Below, piece by piece: positions 1 to 14,059 of a DNA stretch of 64,000 nt. Under the pieces are notes generated by a model that had not been told where the DNA came from, made no database searches, and saw only the letters and a list, made by a program, of their open reading frames with translations. The stretch comes from Agromyces archimandritae. Its GTDB lineage: Bacteria > Actinomycetota > Actinomycetes > Actinomycetales > Microbacteriaceae. Location: positions 2,356,001-2,420,000 of the forward strand of contig NZ_CP071696.1 in the NCBI RefSeq assembly GCF_018024495.1. Direction: 5' to 3'. Each line of letters opens with the position of its first letter. Position 1 is the stretch's first letter. Both the position numbers and the translations under genes were made by a program.

Positions 1-1089
1 GCCGGCACGGTGCTCGGCACCCTGCGGCCCGGCCCCGGCGACCGGCTCGTCGTCCTCGGTGCCGGCGCCGTCGGGCTCTCGGGGATGCTCGCCGCCCACG
101 TGAGCGGATGCGGCGATGTCGTCGTCGTCGAACCCGATGCCGGACGACGGACGCTCGCCCTCGAACTCGGGGCGACGGCCGCCGTCGAACCCGAGGAGCT
201 CGCCGCCCTCCTCCGCGCCACGCGGCCGGCCGACCGGGTGCTGGACACCGTCGGCACCCCGGCCGCGGTCGAGGCGGCGCTCGCCGCGCTGGCCTCGCCG
301 GGCGCCTGCGCGACGGTCGCCCTGCGGTCCGGCGCGAATCCCGTGACCGTGAGCCAGTCGCGCCTGCTCTGGGGGCGCTCGATCTCGGGTGTCATCGAGG
401 GCGACGCGCGGCCCGCCGCATTGGTCCCGATGCTCGCCCGGCTCTGGCGGGCCGGGCTCTTCCCGGTCGACCGCTTCATCCGCACCTTCGCCTTCGGAGA
501 CGTCGACGAGGCGGTCGCCGCCGCGCGCTCGGGGTCGGCGGTGAAGCCGGTGCTCGTCATGGACCCCGCCGATGCGGTGCCGCCGGCACCGGCCCCGACC
601 ACCGTCCCCGCACGCCTTCGGGCGCTCGCGGCGCCCGGTGTGCGGGCCGACGTCGACGAGCTGCTCGCGATCTGGGACGTGCTGCCGACCGTCGGCCCGG
701 CCGAGCTCCGCGGGTTCTGGCGCGGGCGTGCGTTCGACACCGGGCACGGGATGCTCCGCACGCTCGAGCGGGCCGCGTGGGTCGGCAAGCATTTCGTCTC
801 GGACGAGACGGTGCGGCCTATCGTGTGCGACGACGGCGCCGGCGGCCTCGTGGCCGACCTGCGCCTTTCCCGCGGCGGCGGGGCGAGCCTCGTGCGCATG
901 GAGCATCGCGGCCGCGTGACGGCGACGATGCTCTACGACCGGATGCCGGTGCACGACCATTTCGTGCGGGTCGACGCCGACACGCTGCTCGGCGTCATGG
1001 CGGGGGAGGGCACGCTCGACGCCGGGCGCCCGTTCCTCTTCCTGCTCGAGCGTGCGGAGGACCCGGGCGAGATCCCGAGCCGCGGCTGA
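1..1089 (+). CDS. Alcohol dehydrogenase (C-terminal half) fused to GXWXG/DUF4334 module, 5' truncated
   Basis: The frame is open from base 1, so the true start lies upstream. The first ~185 visible residues are the NAD(P)-binding half of a medium-chain zinc-type alcohol dehydrogenase: the Rossmann motif GAGAVG is at visible residues 20-25, an acidic strand end (VVVEPD) follows, and the block closes on KPVLVMDP. A Pro/Ala linker (about residues 192-203) leads into a second domain with GFWRGR (238-243) and TGHGM, ending in YDRMPVHDHFVRVD; this is the signature I know from GXWXG plus DUF4334 proteins, which are normally free-standing. The join is one uninterrupted frame, so a real fusion is likely. 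The role of DUF4334 is unknown to me. Its neighbours are acyl-CoA degradation genes, which suggests oxidation of an alcohol feeding that pathway. It converges on the SDR gene 36 bp downstream. Confidence 0.85.
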   Translation, partial: AGTVLGTLRPGPGDRLVVLGAGAVGLSGMLAAHVSGCGDVVVVEPDAGRRTLALELGATAAVEPEELAALLRATRPADRVLDTVGTPAAVEAALAALASPGACATVALRSGANPVTVSQSRLLWGRSISGVIEGDARPAALVPMLARLWRAGLFPVDRFIRTFAFGDVDEAVAAARSGSAVKPVLVMDPADAVPPAPAPTTVPARLRALAAPGVRADVDELLAIWDVLPTVGPAELRGFWRGRAFDTGHGMLRTLERAAWVGKHFVSDETVRPIVCDDGAGGLVADLRLSRGGGASLVRMEHRGRVTATMLYDRMPVHDHFVRVDADTLLGVMAGEGTLDAGRPFLFLLERAEDPGEIPSRG

Positions 1090-1125
1090 CGGCTGGGCGC
1101 CCGGCCCCGGTGACGCGGTGCCCGC

Positions 1126-1875
1126 TCAGGCCTGGAACAGGCTGCCCGGCCGGTTCACCGCCAGGCGGGGCACGGCGGCGTGCCGCGAGAGCCGGGTGAG
1201 GGCGACGGCGAGCTCGGCGATGTCGTCGGCGCGGATCATCTCCTCGGCGGGGATCTCGTCGGTCTTCCAGGCGGCGAGTTCGGTGTCGACGTATCCCGGG
1301 CAGATCGCCGTGGCGCTCACGCCGCGGGTGCCCTCTTCGAGGCACACCGATTCGCAGAGGGAGACGAGTGCGGCCTTCGTCGCGGAGTATGCGGCGAGGT
1401 CGGGTTCGGGCATGAGGCCGGCGAGCGAGGCGAGCGCGATGATGCGGGCGCCGCGCGCGTCGAGTGCGGCGGTGCGGCGCAAGAGCGGCAGCGCGGCTGA
1501 GACGAGGGCGAACGGGCCGCGGAAGTTCAGGGCGACGTGTTTGTCGACGCGGCGCAGCGGGGTCTCTGCGATGGGGCTGCCGAAGCCCATGCCGGCGTTC
1601 AGCACGAGGGCGTCGAGGCGGCCGTGCTCCGCTTCGTGCCGGGCGAGGAGCGCGGCGAGGGCATCGGGGTCGGCGGCGTCGGCGGGCACCGCGACGACGC
1701 GGGTGCCGGGGCCGGCGAGCTCGGCGGCGGCTGCTTCGAGGGGTTCCGGGGTGCGGGCCGAGAGGGTGAGCGCGTAGCCTTCGGCGGCCAGCCGCCGGGC
1801 GACGGCGAGGCCGATGCCGCGCGAGGCGCCGGTGATGAGTGCGGCGCGCGGGGCGGGCTCAGCGGGCGAGGTCAT
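1126..1875 (-). CDS. SDR-family oxidoreductase
   Basis: A 249-residue short-chain dehydrogenase/reductase. It shows the cofactor motif TGASRGIG (residues 15-22), the NAG motif (93-95), catalytic Ser150 and the YxxxK pair Tyr163/Lys167. The ATG at 1875 is chosen because GAGGAAGG sits 7-8 bases upstream; an in-frame ATG seven codons earlier overlaps that ribosome-binding site and is less likely. The start lies inside the end of the acyl-CoA dehydrogenase gene (17 bp overlap), so the two are probably translated from one mRNA. Within an acyl-CoA degradation cluster it may oxidise a hydroxy or keto intermediate, but the substrate cannot be read from sequence. Confidence 0.85.
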   Translation of the reverse strand: MTSPAEPAPRAALITGASRGIGLAVARRLAAEGYALTLSARTPEPLEAAAAELAGPGTRVVAVPADAADPDALAALLARHEAEHGRLDALVLNAGMGFGSPIAETPLRRVDKHVALNFRGPFALVSAALPLLRRTAALDARGARIIALASLAGLMPEPDLAAYSATKAALVSLCESVCLEEGTRGVSATAICPGYVDTELAAWKTDEIPAEEMIRADDIAELAVALTRLSRHAAVPRLAVNRPGSLFQA

Positions 1876-3070
1876 GGCGGCGTCCTTCCTCATGGGCGCG
1901 CACGGCGCGCCGGGCGATCGACCAGCGATGGGTTTCGCTGGATCCGTCGTAGATGCGGAACGGGCGCACCTCGCGCCAGTACCGGGACAGCAGGAGTTCC
2001 TCCGAGACCCCCTGGCCGCCGGCCAGCTGCACGCTGCGGTCGACGATGCGGCCGACGGCTTCGGCCACGAAGGTCTTGGCGATGGATGACGCCGTGCCGG
2101 CGTCCTGCCCGGCGTCGAGCAGGCGGGCGGCGTCGCGGATGAGGGCACGCGAGGCGGCGAGGTCGATCTCGGTGTCGGCGATGTGCTGCTGGGCGAGGCC
2201 GAGGTCGGCCAGCCGCGCGCCGAACCCGCGGCGTGCGGTGACGTGGGCGAGCGCGAGGTCCTGCGCGCGGCCGGCGAGGCCGAGCCAGCGCATGCAGTGG
2301 GTGAGGCGGGCCGGCGCCAGCCGCACCTGTGCTGCGCGGAAACCCTCGTCGACGTCGCCGAGCACGCCGTCGTCGGGCACGAAGCATCCGTCGAAGCGGA
2401 GCAGGCTGTGCCCGCCGTAGAGGCCGGCGTCGAGGGTGTGCACGTCGCGTTCGACGGTGAGGCCGTCGGCGTCGCCGGGCACGAGGAACATGGTCGCCCC
2501 GCCGGCGTCGCCCGGCTCGCCGGAGGTGCGGGCGAGCACGATGACGAGGCCGGCTTCGCGGGCGCCGGTGATGAACCACTTCTCGCCGCTCAGGCGCCAG
2601 CCGCCGGGCACGCGTTCGGCGCGGGCGGTGAGGGCGCGAGGGTCGCTGCCGGTGCCCGGCGGCGGTTCGGTCATGCCGAAGGCGGAGTGGATGCGGCCGG
2701 CCGCCAGCGGCCGGAGCCAGCGTTCGCGCTGCTCGGGCGAGGCGGCGTGCAGCAGCAGGTGCATGTTGCCCTCGTCGGGGGCGGCGATGTTCAGGGCGAT
2801 CGGGCCGAAGAGCGAGTAGCCGGCCGCCTCGAACACGGCCGCCTGCTCGAGTGCGGTGAGACCGAGGCCGCCCCATTCGACCGGCAGCTGCGGGGTGGCC
2901 AGGCCGGCATCGCGGCCGGCGTCCTGCAGTTCGGCGCGGAGCGCGCGTTCCCGCGGGTGGATGCCGGGCCCGTCGTACGGGCGGTGGAGTTCGCCGTGTT
3001 CGCGTTCTTCGACGGGGATGACGGTCTCGCGCACGAAGTCGCGCACGCGTTCGGTGGGTTCGGTGGCCAT
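1859..3070 (-). CDS. Acyl-CoA dehydrogenase family protein
   Basis: A 403-residue flavoenzyme-fold protein in the size range of acyl-CoA dehydrogenases. The FAD-binding stretch FGMTEPPPGTGSDP and the motif GEKWFITGA are clear, and the C-terminus carries a YDGSSETHR segment, resembling the ACAD10/11-like branch rather than short-chain enzymes. It would introduce a double bond into an acyl-CoA thioester, passing electrons to an electron-transfer flavoprotein not encoded here. The start at 3070 is preceded by AAGGACG. It is first in a two-gene operon with the SDR and is transcribed away from the second acyl-CoA dehydrogenase across a 183-bp AT-richer intergenic region, so both operons probably share control. 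Confidence 0.85.
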   Translation of the reverse strand: MATEPTERVRDFVRETVIPVEEREHGELHRPYDGPGIHPRERALRAELQDAGRDAGLATPQLPVEWGGLGLTALEQAAVFEAAGYSLFGPIALNIAAPDEGNMHLLLHAASPEQRERWLRPLAAGRIHSAFGMTEPPPGTGSDPRALTARAERVPGGWRLSGEKWFITGAREAGLVIVLARTSGEPGDAGGATMFLVPGDADGLTVERDVHTLDAGLYGGHSLLRFDGCFVPDDGVLGDVDEGFRAAQVRLAPARLTHCMRWLGLAGRAQDLALAHVTARRGFGARLADLGLAQQHIADTEIDLAASRALIRDAARLLDAGQDAGTASSIAKTFVAEAVGRIVDRSVQLAGGQGVSEELLLSRYWREVRPFRIYDGSSETHRWSIARRAVRAHEEGRRHDLAR

Positions 3071-3163
3071 GCGCGTCCTTGCGTCGGTGGTGCTCTTTCA
3101 TGGCGATTCAAAAACGCCCGGGTCGATTCTCCGATACCACACGGCGGGCGGCAAGGGTCTCGC

Positions 3164-3210
3164 GCATTTTTTTCTAATCTGTTGTAAAAAATGCGGTTCC
3201 GCCATACACT
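3164..3210 (+). promoter_or_regulatory. Promoter of the acyl-CoA degradation operon with overlapping inverted repeat
   Basis: TTGTAA (3182-3187) and TACACT (3205-3210) are separated by exactly 17 bp, a good vegetative promoter spacing, and lie 44 bp before the start at 3254. An inverted repeat with 9-bp arms, GCATTTTTT (3164-3172) and AAAAAATGC (3186-3194), spans the -35 element with a 13-bp spacer. This is the most AT-rich stretch in the neighbourhood and looks like an operator. The regulator is unknown; the TetR-type gene at 9350-10033 is one candidate, although its own upstream repeat is different. Confidence 0.6.
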
Positions 3211-3253
3211 CGACCGCAACGGGGAGACCAATCGGATCGAAGGAGATCGACAT

Positions 3254-4426
3254 ATGCCTGAGACGCTGCAGGCCGCGGACCGGGTCCGGGCCGTCTACGA
3301 CGAAGAACACGAGGGGTTCCGCGAACTCGTCCGCGACTTCGTCGAACGCCATGCCCGCCCGAACGCCGACCGTTGGGACGCCGAGGGCCGGGTGGACCGG
3401 CGGCTCTTCGAGCTCGCCGCCGAGACCGGGATCCTCGGTTTCACGATCCCCGAGGAGTTCGGCGGCGGCGGCGCGAACGACTTCCGCTTCAACGCCGTCA
3501 TGGGCGAAGAACTCGCCCGCAACCCCGTCTCGAGCGGCATGGCCGGCATCGCCCTCTCCAACGACATCGTCATCCCCTACTTCCTGGAACTCACGAATGA
3601 CGAGCAGAAGGCGCGCTGGCTGCCCGGCATCGCCGCCGGCACCCTCATCACGGCCGTCGCCATGACCGAGCCCGGCACCGGCAGCGACCTCGCCGGCATC
3701 CGCACCTCCGCCGTGCGCGACGGCGACGACTACGTCGTCAACGGTTCGAAGATCTTCATCTCCAACGGGCAGAACGCCGACCTCGTCGTCACCGCCGTCC
3801 GCACCGGCGACGACCCGCACAAGGGCCTCAGCCTCCTCGTCGTCGAAACCGACCGGCCCGGCTTCAGCCGAGGCCGCAACCTCGAGAAGGTCGGCCTGCA
3901 CGCGCAGGACACGAGCGAGCTCGTCTTCGAGAACGTGCGCGTGCCCGCCGGCAACCTCCTCGGCGAAGAGGGCCAGGGCTTCCTCGGCCTCATGCGCAAC
4001 CTGCCCCAGGAACGCCTCTCGATCGCGGCGGCCGCCGTGGCATCCACCGAGGGCGTCGTCGAACGCACCATCGCCTACGTCACCGAACGCCACGCCTTCG
4101 GCAAGCCCGTCGGCTCCTTCCAGAACACCCGCTTCGAACTCGCCGAGATGCACACCGCCGCCCAGGTGAGCCGCGCATACATCGACCAGTGCATCCTGCG
4201 CCACACCCGCGGCGAACTGTCGGCCGAAGACGCCGCGGCCGCGAAGTTCTGGACCACCGAACAGTACGTGCAGACCGTGAACCGCTGCCTGCAACTCCAC
4301 GGCGGCTACGGCTACATGCGCGAATACCGCATCGCGCGCGACTACGAGGACGCGCGGATCACCACCATCTACGGCGGCACGACCGAGATCATGAAAGAGA
4401 TCGTCGGCCGGAGCCTCGGACTCTGA
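3254..4426 (+). CDS. Acyl-CoA dehydrogenase
   Basis: A 390-residue acyl-CoA dehydrogenase with the full set of family marks: [11 protein letters not shown] for flavin binding, [10 protein letters not shown], and the C-terminal [10 protein letters not shown] segment whose Glu378 matches the catalytic base of long-chain and isovaleryl-type enzymes. It catalyses the first oxidation of beta-oxidation. The ATG at 3254 is chosen over an in-frame ATG at 3191 because AAGGAG (3240-3245) precedes it and the earlier ATG lies inside the promoter. The thiolase follows after 10 bp, then FadB-type and nitronate-monooxygenase-like genes, a single operon supplying most of a beta-oxidation cycle. Confidence 0.93.
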   Translation: MPETLQAADRVRAVYDEEHEGFRELVRDFVERHARPNADRWDAEGRVDRRLFELAAETGILGFTIPEEFGGGGANDFRFNAVMGEELARNPVSSGMAGIALSNDIVIPYFLELTNDEQKARWLPGIAAGTLITAVAMTEPGTGSDLAGIRTSAVRDGDDYVVNGSKIFISNGQNADLVVTAVRTGDDPHKGLSLLVVETDRPGFSRGRNLEKVGLHAQDTSELVFENVRVPAGNLLGEEGQGFLGLMRNLPQERLSIAAAAVASTEGVVERTIAYVTERHAFGKPVGSFQNTRFELAEMHTAAQVSRAYIDQCILRHTRGELSAEDAAAAKFWTTEQYVQTVNRCLQLHGGYGYMREYRIARDYEDARITTIYGGTTEIMKEIVGRSLGL

Positions 4427-4436
4427 CAGGACGCAC

Positions 4437-9349
<4,913 letters not shown>

Positions 9350-9363
<14 letters not shown>

Positions 9364-10033
9364 GGGGTGCGCCGAGGCCGTGCCGGACGAGTTCCTGGGT
9401 GGCGGCGACGAGGTCTTCGAGGGTGCGGTGCCTGGGGTTCCACCATTCCGCCGCCCAGTTCATCGCGCCGAGCAGCAGGAACCGCGACACGGTCACATCC
9501 AGATCCGCCCGCAGCTGCCCGGCCTCCTGCGCCGCGATGAGCAGATCGCGCCAGAGCCGCGCGTATGCGGCCTCCTCGGCCGCCGATTTCGCGCGCAGCT
9601 CCTCGGGCACCTGGTTCGCGTTGCGGATGGATGCCGTCGTGTAGTCCGAGATCGCCAGCTCGTAACGCAGGTGCTCCTCGACGGCCTTCAGGATGCGCTC
9701 CAGCGGGGTCGCCTCGGTCGGCAGCGCGTCGAGTTCGGCGACGACATGCGCGTGCACGCGCGCCGCACCGACCCACATGACCTCTTCGATGAGTTCGTCG
9801 CGCGAGGCGAAGTGGTAGTAGATCGCCGGCGCCTGCACGCCGGCGTGCGCGGCGACGTCGGCGAGGCGCGTGCCGGCGTAGCCTTTGCGGCTCAGGACGT
9901 GCGCGGCGGCGTCGAGGATGCGTTCGCGGGTGCGGGCGGATTTCGTGGGGGCGGGCTTGGCGGCATCGGGTGCGGATGCCGCGGCGCCCCGCACCTCGGG
10001 GGCGTCACCGGCATCCACTCGCGCTCGCTCCAT
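9350..10033 (-). CDS. TetR-family transcriptional regulator
   Basis: A 227-residue TetR-type repressor. After a ~28-residue Ala/Pro-rich N-terminal extension comes the helix-turn-helix domain (TRERILDAAAHVLSRKGYAG ... IYYHFASRDELIEEV, about residues 34-85). The C-terminal half is the variable ligand-binding part. Its last five residues (PPPVE) and stop codon come from the adjacent repeat unit. No Shine-Dalgarno sequence precedes the ATG; a TAAGAT hexamer ends 8 bases before it, so a leaderless or very short leader is possible. Its position beside the beta-oxidation operon makes it the likely local regulator, sensing an acyl-CoA, though this is inference. Confidence 0.85.
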
Positions 10034-10037
10034 GGTT

Positions 10038-10058
10038 TCGAATCTTAGTTAAATTCGA
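10038..10058. promoter_or_regulatory. Candidate TetR autoregulatory operator
   Basis: An inverted repeat TCGAAT (10038-10043) - 9 bp - ATTCGA (10053-10058) lies immediately upstream of the TetR start, over the probable -10 element (TAAGAT on the minus strand). Size, symmetry and position suit a TetR-family operator. The same word is not found at the 3164-3210 promoter, so a wider regulon within this window is not shown. Confidence 0.45.
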
Positions 10059-10085
10059 TGCCGGCCGCACCGTCTGGCGCAGGAT

Positions 10086-10730
10086 TCAGGGGCCTGCGCT
10101 CCAGGGCGGCACGTCGTAGCCGAGGAGGCGGATGCGGGGCCGGTGCACCGCGCGCGACTCCGTCGCCCACGGGTAGACGACCGTGGTGACGGTGCAGTTG
10201 CCGAGCACGGGCAGCAGGTCGCGGTAGCCGTCCGGATCCATGCCGGCGAGTTCGCAGAACAGCAGCCGGATGAGGGTGGCGTGGGCCACGATGAGCACCC
10301 GCCCGTCGGGGAACTCCTCGGCGAGTTCGTTGAAGACCGGCAGTGCGCGGGCGACGCCGTCGCGCCCGCTCTCGCCGCCGGGGAACGGCTGCGTGGCCGG
10401 CGCTTCGCGGAACGCAGCCCACGCTTCCGGAAGCCGCGCTTCCAGTTCGGCGGGGGAGAGCCCCTCGGCCTCGCCGAAGTCGATCTCGGTGAGCCGGGCA
10501 TCCACTCGCAGCTCGAGGCCGGTGGTCTCGGCGGACGGGGCCGCCGAGCGCTTCGCGCGACTGAGGGGCGAGGCGACGATCGCGTCGAGCGCGGCATCCA
10601 CCGCCCACGCCCCGAGGGCGGCCGCCTGCCCGAGGCCGTGCCGGGTGAGCGCCACGTCCGAGTTGCCCGCGTAGCGATGCTCGGCGTGCCAGACCGTCTC
10701 GCCGTGCCGTGCGAGGAAGAAGGTCGTCAT
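10086..10730 (-). CDS. Histidine phosphatase family protein
   Basis: A 214-residue member of the phosphoglycerate-mutase-like histidine phosphatases. The N-terminus LARHGETVW gives the phospho-accepting His9 in the RHG motif; the second catalytic His150 is in IVAHATL. Arg-rich SPLSRAKRSA supplies the conserved SPLxRA element. The family covers cofactor-dependent mutases, alpha-ribazole phosphatases and broad phosphatases, and the substrate cannot be assigned. TAGCCT lies exactly 6 bases before the ATG, fitting a leaderless transcript. It is transcribed away from the DEAD-box helicase gene. Confidence 0.88.
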   Translation of the reverse strand: MTTFFLARHGETVWHAEHRYAGNSDVALTRHGLGQAAALGAWAVDAALDAIVASPLSRAKRSAAPSAETTGLELRVDARLTEIDFGEAEGLSPAELEARLPEAWAAFREAPATQPFPGGESGRDGVARALPVFNELAEEFPDGRVLIVAHATLIRLLFCELAGMDPDGYRDLLPVLGNCTVTTVVYPWATESRAVHRPRIRLLGYDVPPWSAGP

Positions 10731-11024
10731 TCCGCCAGGCTACGCCCCGGCGCCCACGGCATCCGCGCACGGGCATCCACCGCGTCGCATCCGTGCGCGG
10801 CATCCGGCCCCGCCGCCTGGTGCCCGCCGCTTGCTACGGCGGTCGCGCCTGCGCTCCGCCGGGGGAACCGGCCGAGACGCCGCGCGCATCCGCCGCACGA
10901 CGGCGTTTCGGCCGGGTTCCCCGACGGGCGGATGCCGCGCCGGCCGGAGCGTCAGGGGCCGACGGCTCGCGGCGGTGGGACCCGCACCGGTGTTCCCACA
11001 GGGCGAGCGACTACCGTTGAGTGC

Positions 11025-13385
11025 ATGAGCGCAATGGATGCCCAGAACGAGGCGGATGCGCCACAGAACGATGCGGCGACCGCCGAGCCGGCGGAGGCTA
11101 CGTCGGCCGAGCCGACTACCGAGCCGACGAGCGAGTCGACGAGCGAGTCGACCGCTGGGCCGACCGAGGCCGCGCCGGCCGAGTCGACCGAGCCGGCGGC
11201 GACCGACGCCGAACCGTCCGACGCGGAGTCGTCGCCCGCTGAACCTGCCGCGACCCAGGATGCGCCGCCCGCGTCCGAGTCGCCGTCCGTGCCCGAGGAC
11301 GCCGGCTTCGCCGGCCTCGGCCTCGACGACCGCGTCCTGAAGGCCCTGAAGGACGTCGGCTACGAGACGCCGTCGGCGATCCAGGCCGCGACGATCCCGC
11401 CGCTGCTCGCCGGCCGCGACGTGCTCGGCACCGCCCAGACCGGCACGGGCAAGACGGCCGCGTTCGCGCTGCCGATCCTGTCGCGACTGGATCCCGCGCA
11501 GAAGGCCCCGCAGGCCCTCGTCCTCGCGCCCACCCGCGAGCTCGCCCTGCAGGTGTGCGAGGCGTTCGAGCGGTACGCCGCACACCTTCGCGGCGTGCAC
11601 GTGCTGCCCGTGTACGGCGGCCAGGGCTACGGCGTGCAGCTGTCGGCGCTCCGGCGCGGCGTGCAGATCGTCGTCGGCACCCCGGGCCGCATCATGGACC
11701 ACCTGGACAAGGGCACCCTGGATCTCTCCGAGCTGAAGTACCTCGTGCTCGACGAGGCCGACGAGATGCTGAAGATGGGCTTCGCCGAGGACGTCGAGAC
11801 GATCCTCGCCGACACCCCCGACGACAAGCAGGTCGCCCTGTTCTCGGCGACGATGCCCCCGGCGATCCGCCGCATCTCGTCGCGGTATCTGAACGACCCC
11901 GAAGAGATCAACGTCAAGGCGAAGACGACGACCTCGGCGAACATCGCCCAGCGCTACCTCGTCGTCTCGTACGCCCAGAAGGTGGATGCCCTGACGCGCA
12001 TCCTCGAGGTCGAACCCTTCGACGGGGTGATCGTCTTCGTCCGCACGAAGAACGAGACCGAGACGCTCGCCGAGAAGCTGCGGGCGCGCGGCTACTCCGC
12101 CGCCGCGATCTCGGGCGATGTCGCGCAGGCGCAGCGCGAGCGCACCGTGAACCAGCTGAAGGCCGGCAAACTCGACATCCTCGTCGCCACCGACGTCGCC
12201 GCCCGCGGCCTCGACGTCGACCGCATCAGCCATGTCGTCAACTACGACATCCCCATCGACACCGAGTCCTACGTCCACCGCATCGGCCGCACGGGCCGCG
12301 CCGGCCGCTCGGGCGAGGCGATCAGCTTCGTCACGCCTCGCGAGCGCCGCCTGCTGAACTCGATCGAGCGGGCGACTCGGCAGCCGCTCACGCAGATGCA
12401 GCTGCCGAGCGTCGACGAGGTCAACGCGACCCGCCTGGCGCGTTTCGACGACGGCATCACCGCCGCGCTCGGCGAGACGAACCGCATCGAACGGTTCCGC
12501 GAGATCATCGCTCACTACGTCGAGCACCACGACGTTCCGGAGGCGGATGTCGCAGCCGCCCTCGCCGTGCTCGCCCAGGGCGAGGAGCCGCTGCTGCTCT
12601 CGCCGGAGGACGACCGCCCGTTCCGCGAGCAGCGCCGACGCGACGACCGCGCCGGCGGCCGCGACGACCGCTTCGACCGCGGCGACCGCTTCGATCGCGA
12701 CGACCGCGACCGCCGACCGGACCGCCGTGCCCGGCCCGCGTCGGGCTTCGCGAACTACCGCATCGCCGTCGGCCGGCGCCAGCGGGTGGATCCGCGCCAG
12801 ATCGTCGGCGCCCTCGCCAACGAGGGGGGCCTGCGCCGCGAGGACTTCGGCGCGATCGACATCCGCCAGGACTTCTCGCTCGTCGAGCTGCCCGCCGACC
12901 TCCCGCAGGAGGTCTTCGACCGGCTCGGCGGCACGCGCATCAACGGCCGGCCCATCGAGCTGCGTGTGGATCGCGGCCGCCCCTCGCGGGCCGACCGCGG
13001 CGGGCGTTCCGACCGGGATCGTTCCGACCGCGACGGGGATCGCGGAGGCCGATACGGGCGCGACGGCGACCGCGGGGGCCGATACGACCGGGATGCGGAT
13101 CGCGGCGGCCGATACGGCCGGGATCGCGACGGGGACCGCGGCGACCGATACGGCCGGGATCGCGACGGCGACCGGGGCGGCCGATACGGCCGGGATCGCG
13201 ACGGGGACCGCGGCGACCGGTACGATCGCGGGGGCCGATTCGAACGCGACGACCGCCGTCGCGACGACCGGAGCGACCGCGACGATCGCGCCGACCGCCG
13301 GGACGACCGGGATCGCCCCGAGGCCCGCGACCACGATGACCGCCCGGCCCGCAAGCCCCGGCACAAGCCCTCGCGCGACGCCTGA
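11025..13385 (+). CDS. deaD: DEAD-box RNA helicase with DbpA-type RNA-binding domain
   Basis: A 786-residue helicase. Residues 1-90 are a low-complexity Ala/Glu/Ser/Thr/Pro acidic tail. The helicase core then shows AQTGTGKT (motif I), PTRELA, TPGR, DEAD in LVLDEADEM, SAT, and ARGLD / HRIGRTGRAGR (motifs V and VI). A DbpA/CsdA-type RNA-binding domain (about 570-650) precedes a long Arg/Asp/Gly-rich tail whose DNA repeats every 36 bp (GRDRDGDRG...). Such enzymes remodel structured RNA in ribosome assembly, cold adaptation and mRNA turnover. TACCGT ends 7 bases before the ATG and there is no clear Shine-Dalgarno, so leaderless translation is possible; an in-frame ATG three codons later is an alternative start. 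Confidence 0.92.
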   Translation: MSAMDAQNEADAPQNDAATAEPAEATSAEPTTEPTSESTSESTAGPTEAAPAESTEPAATDAEPSDAESSPAEPAATQDAPPASESPSVPEDAGFAGLGLDDRVLKALKDVGYETPSAIQAATIPPLLAGRDVLGTAQTGTGKTAAFALPILSRLDPAQKAPQALVLAPTRELALQVCEAFERYAAHLRGVHVLPVYGGQGYGVQLSALRRGVQIVVGTPGRIMDHLDKGTLDLSELKYLVLDEADEMLKMGFAEDVETILADTPDDKQVALFSATMPPAIRRISSRYLNDPEEINVKAKTTTSANIAQRYLVVSYAQKVDALTRILEVEPFDGVIVFVRTKNETETLAEKLRARGYSAAAISGDVAQAQRERTVNQLKAGKLDILVATDVAARGLDVDRISHVVNYDIPIDTESYVHRIGRTGRAGRSGEAISFVTPRERRLLNSIERATRQPLTQMQLPSVDEVNATRLARFDDGITAALGETNRIERFREIIAHYVEHHDVPEADVAAALAVLAQGEEPLLLSPEDDRPFREQRRRDDRAGGRDDRFDRGDRFDRDDRDRRPDRRARPASGFANYRIAVGRRQRVDPRQIVGALANEGGLRREDFGAIDIRQDFSLVELPADLPQEVFDRLGGTRINGRPIELRVDRGRPSRADRGGRSDRDRSDRDGDRGGRYGRDGDRGGRYDRDADRGGRYGRDRDGDRGDRYGRDRDGDRGGRYGRDRDGDRGDRYDRGGRFERDDRRRDDRSDRDDRADRRDDRDRPEARDHDDRPARKPRHKPSRDA
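13030..13235 (+). repeat. In-frame coding repeat in the helicase tail
   Basis: Near-identical 36-bp blocks (with a shorter 30-33-bp variant upstream) encode GGRYGRDRDGDR-like units at the C-terminus of the DEAD-box helicase. The period is a multiple of three, so copy number can change without breaking the frame. The product is a charged, RGG-like disordered tail of the type that binds RNA and promotes condensates. Confidence 0.6.
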
Positions 13386-13447
13386 GCGGGCCGTTCGCGC
13401 GACCCGCCATCCACCCGCCCCGATCCACCCGACCCCCAGGAGCACCT

Positions 13448-14041
13448 GTGACGATCACCGCAGCCGCCGACGGATCCGCCCTCGGCAACCCCGGGCCCGC
13501 CGGCTGGGCCTGGTACGTCGACGAGGGCACGTGGGCGGCCGGCGGCTGGCGGCACGGCACGAACAACATCGGCGAACTGACGGCGGTGCTCGAGCTCTTC
13601 CGCGCGACCGCCCACCGCGACGAGGACCTCGTCATCCTCTGCGACAGCCAGTACGTCATCAACTCGGTCACGAAGTGGATGCCGGGCTGGAAGCGCAAGG
13701 GCTGGCGCAAGGCAGACGGCAAGCCCGTCATGAACGTCGAGATCCTGAAGCAGCTCGACGAGGCGATCCAGGGGCGCCGCTACCGCTTCGAGTGGATCCG
13801 CGGCCACACCGGACACCCGCTGAACGAAGCCGCCGACGAGCGTGCCCGCGGGGCGGCGATCGCCTACCAGCGCGGTTCTGCGGTGGATGCCGGACCGGGC
13901 TTTCCGGGCGAGCCGCGCAGGGCGGTCGCGCCGGGCGGAGCGGATGCCGGTGCGCAGCCGCATGCCGCCGCGCCGGATGCCGCCGCTCCGGGCGCCGGTC
14001 GTACCGGCGGCCCGTCGGCCCCCGCGGCGACGCTCTTCTGA
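13448..14041 (+). CDS. rnhA: Ribonuclease HI
   Basis: A 197-residue protein with a complete RNase HI active site: Asp8 in ADGSALGNPG, Glu43 in IGELTAV, Asp66 in LCDSQYV, His120 in IRGHTGHP and Asp130 in NEAADERA. It cuts the RNA strand of RNA:DNA hybrids. The catalytic domain ends near residue 140; the remaining ~57 residues are an Ala/Pro/Gly-rich extension without a recognised domain. The GTG start is supported by AGGAG (13438-13442). The N-terminal strand reads AAADGS rather than the more usual YTDGS, so the protein starts almost at the first catalytic residue. It follows the helicase by 62 bp and may be co-transcribed with it. Confidence 0.93.
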   Translation: MTITAAADGSALGNPGPAGWAWYVDEGTWAAGGWRHGTNNIGELTAVLELFRATAHRDEDLVILCDSQYVINSVTKWMPGWKRKGWRKADGKPVMNVEILKQLDEAIQGRRYRFEWIRGHTGHPLNEAADERARGAAIAYQRGSAVDAGPGFPGEPRRAVAPGGADAGAQPHAAAPDAAAPGAGRTGGPSAPAATLF

Positions 14042-14059
14042 GCGGGCGCCCGCGGCATC

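Noticed and set aside
10740..13445. 901-residue minus-strand protein opposite the helicase
   Set aside because: High-GC antisense frame of the DEAD-box gene; its composition (Ala/Val/Arg-rich) has no domain, and the plus strand has clear helicase motifs.
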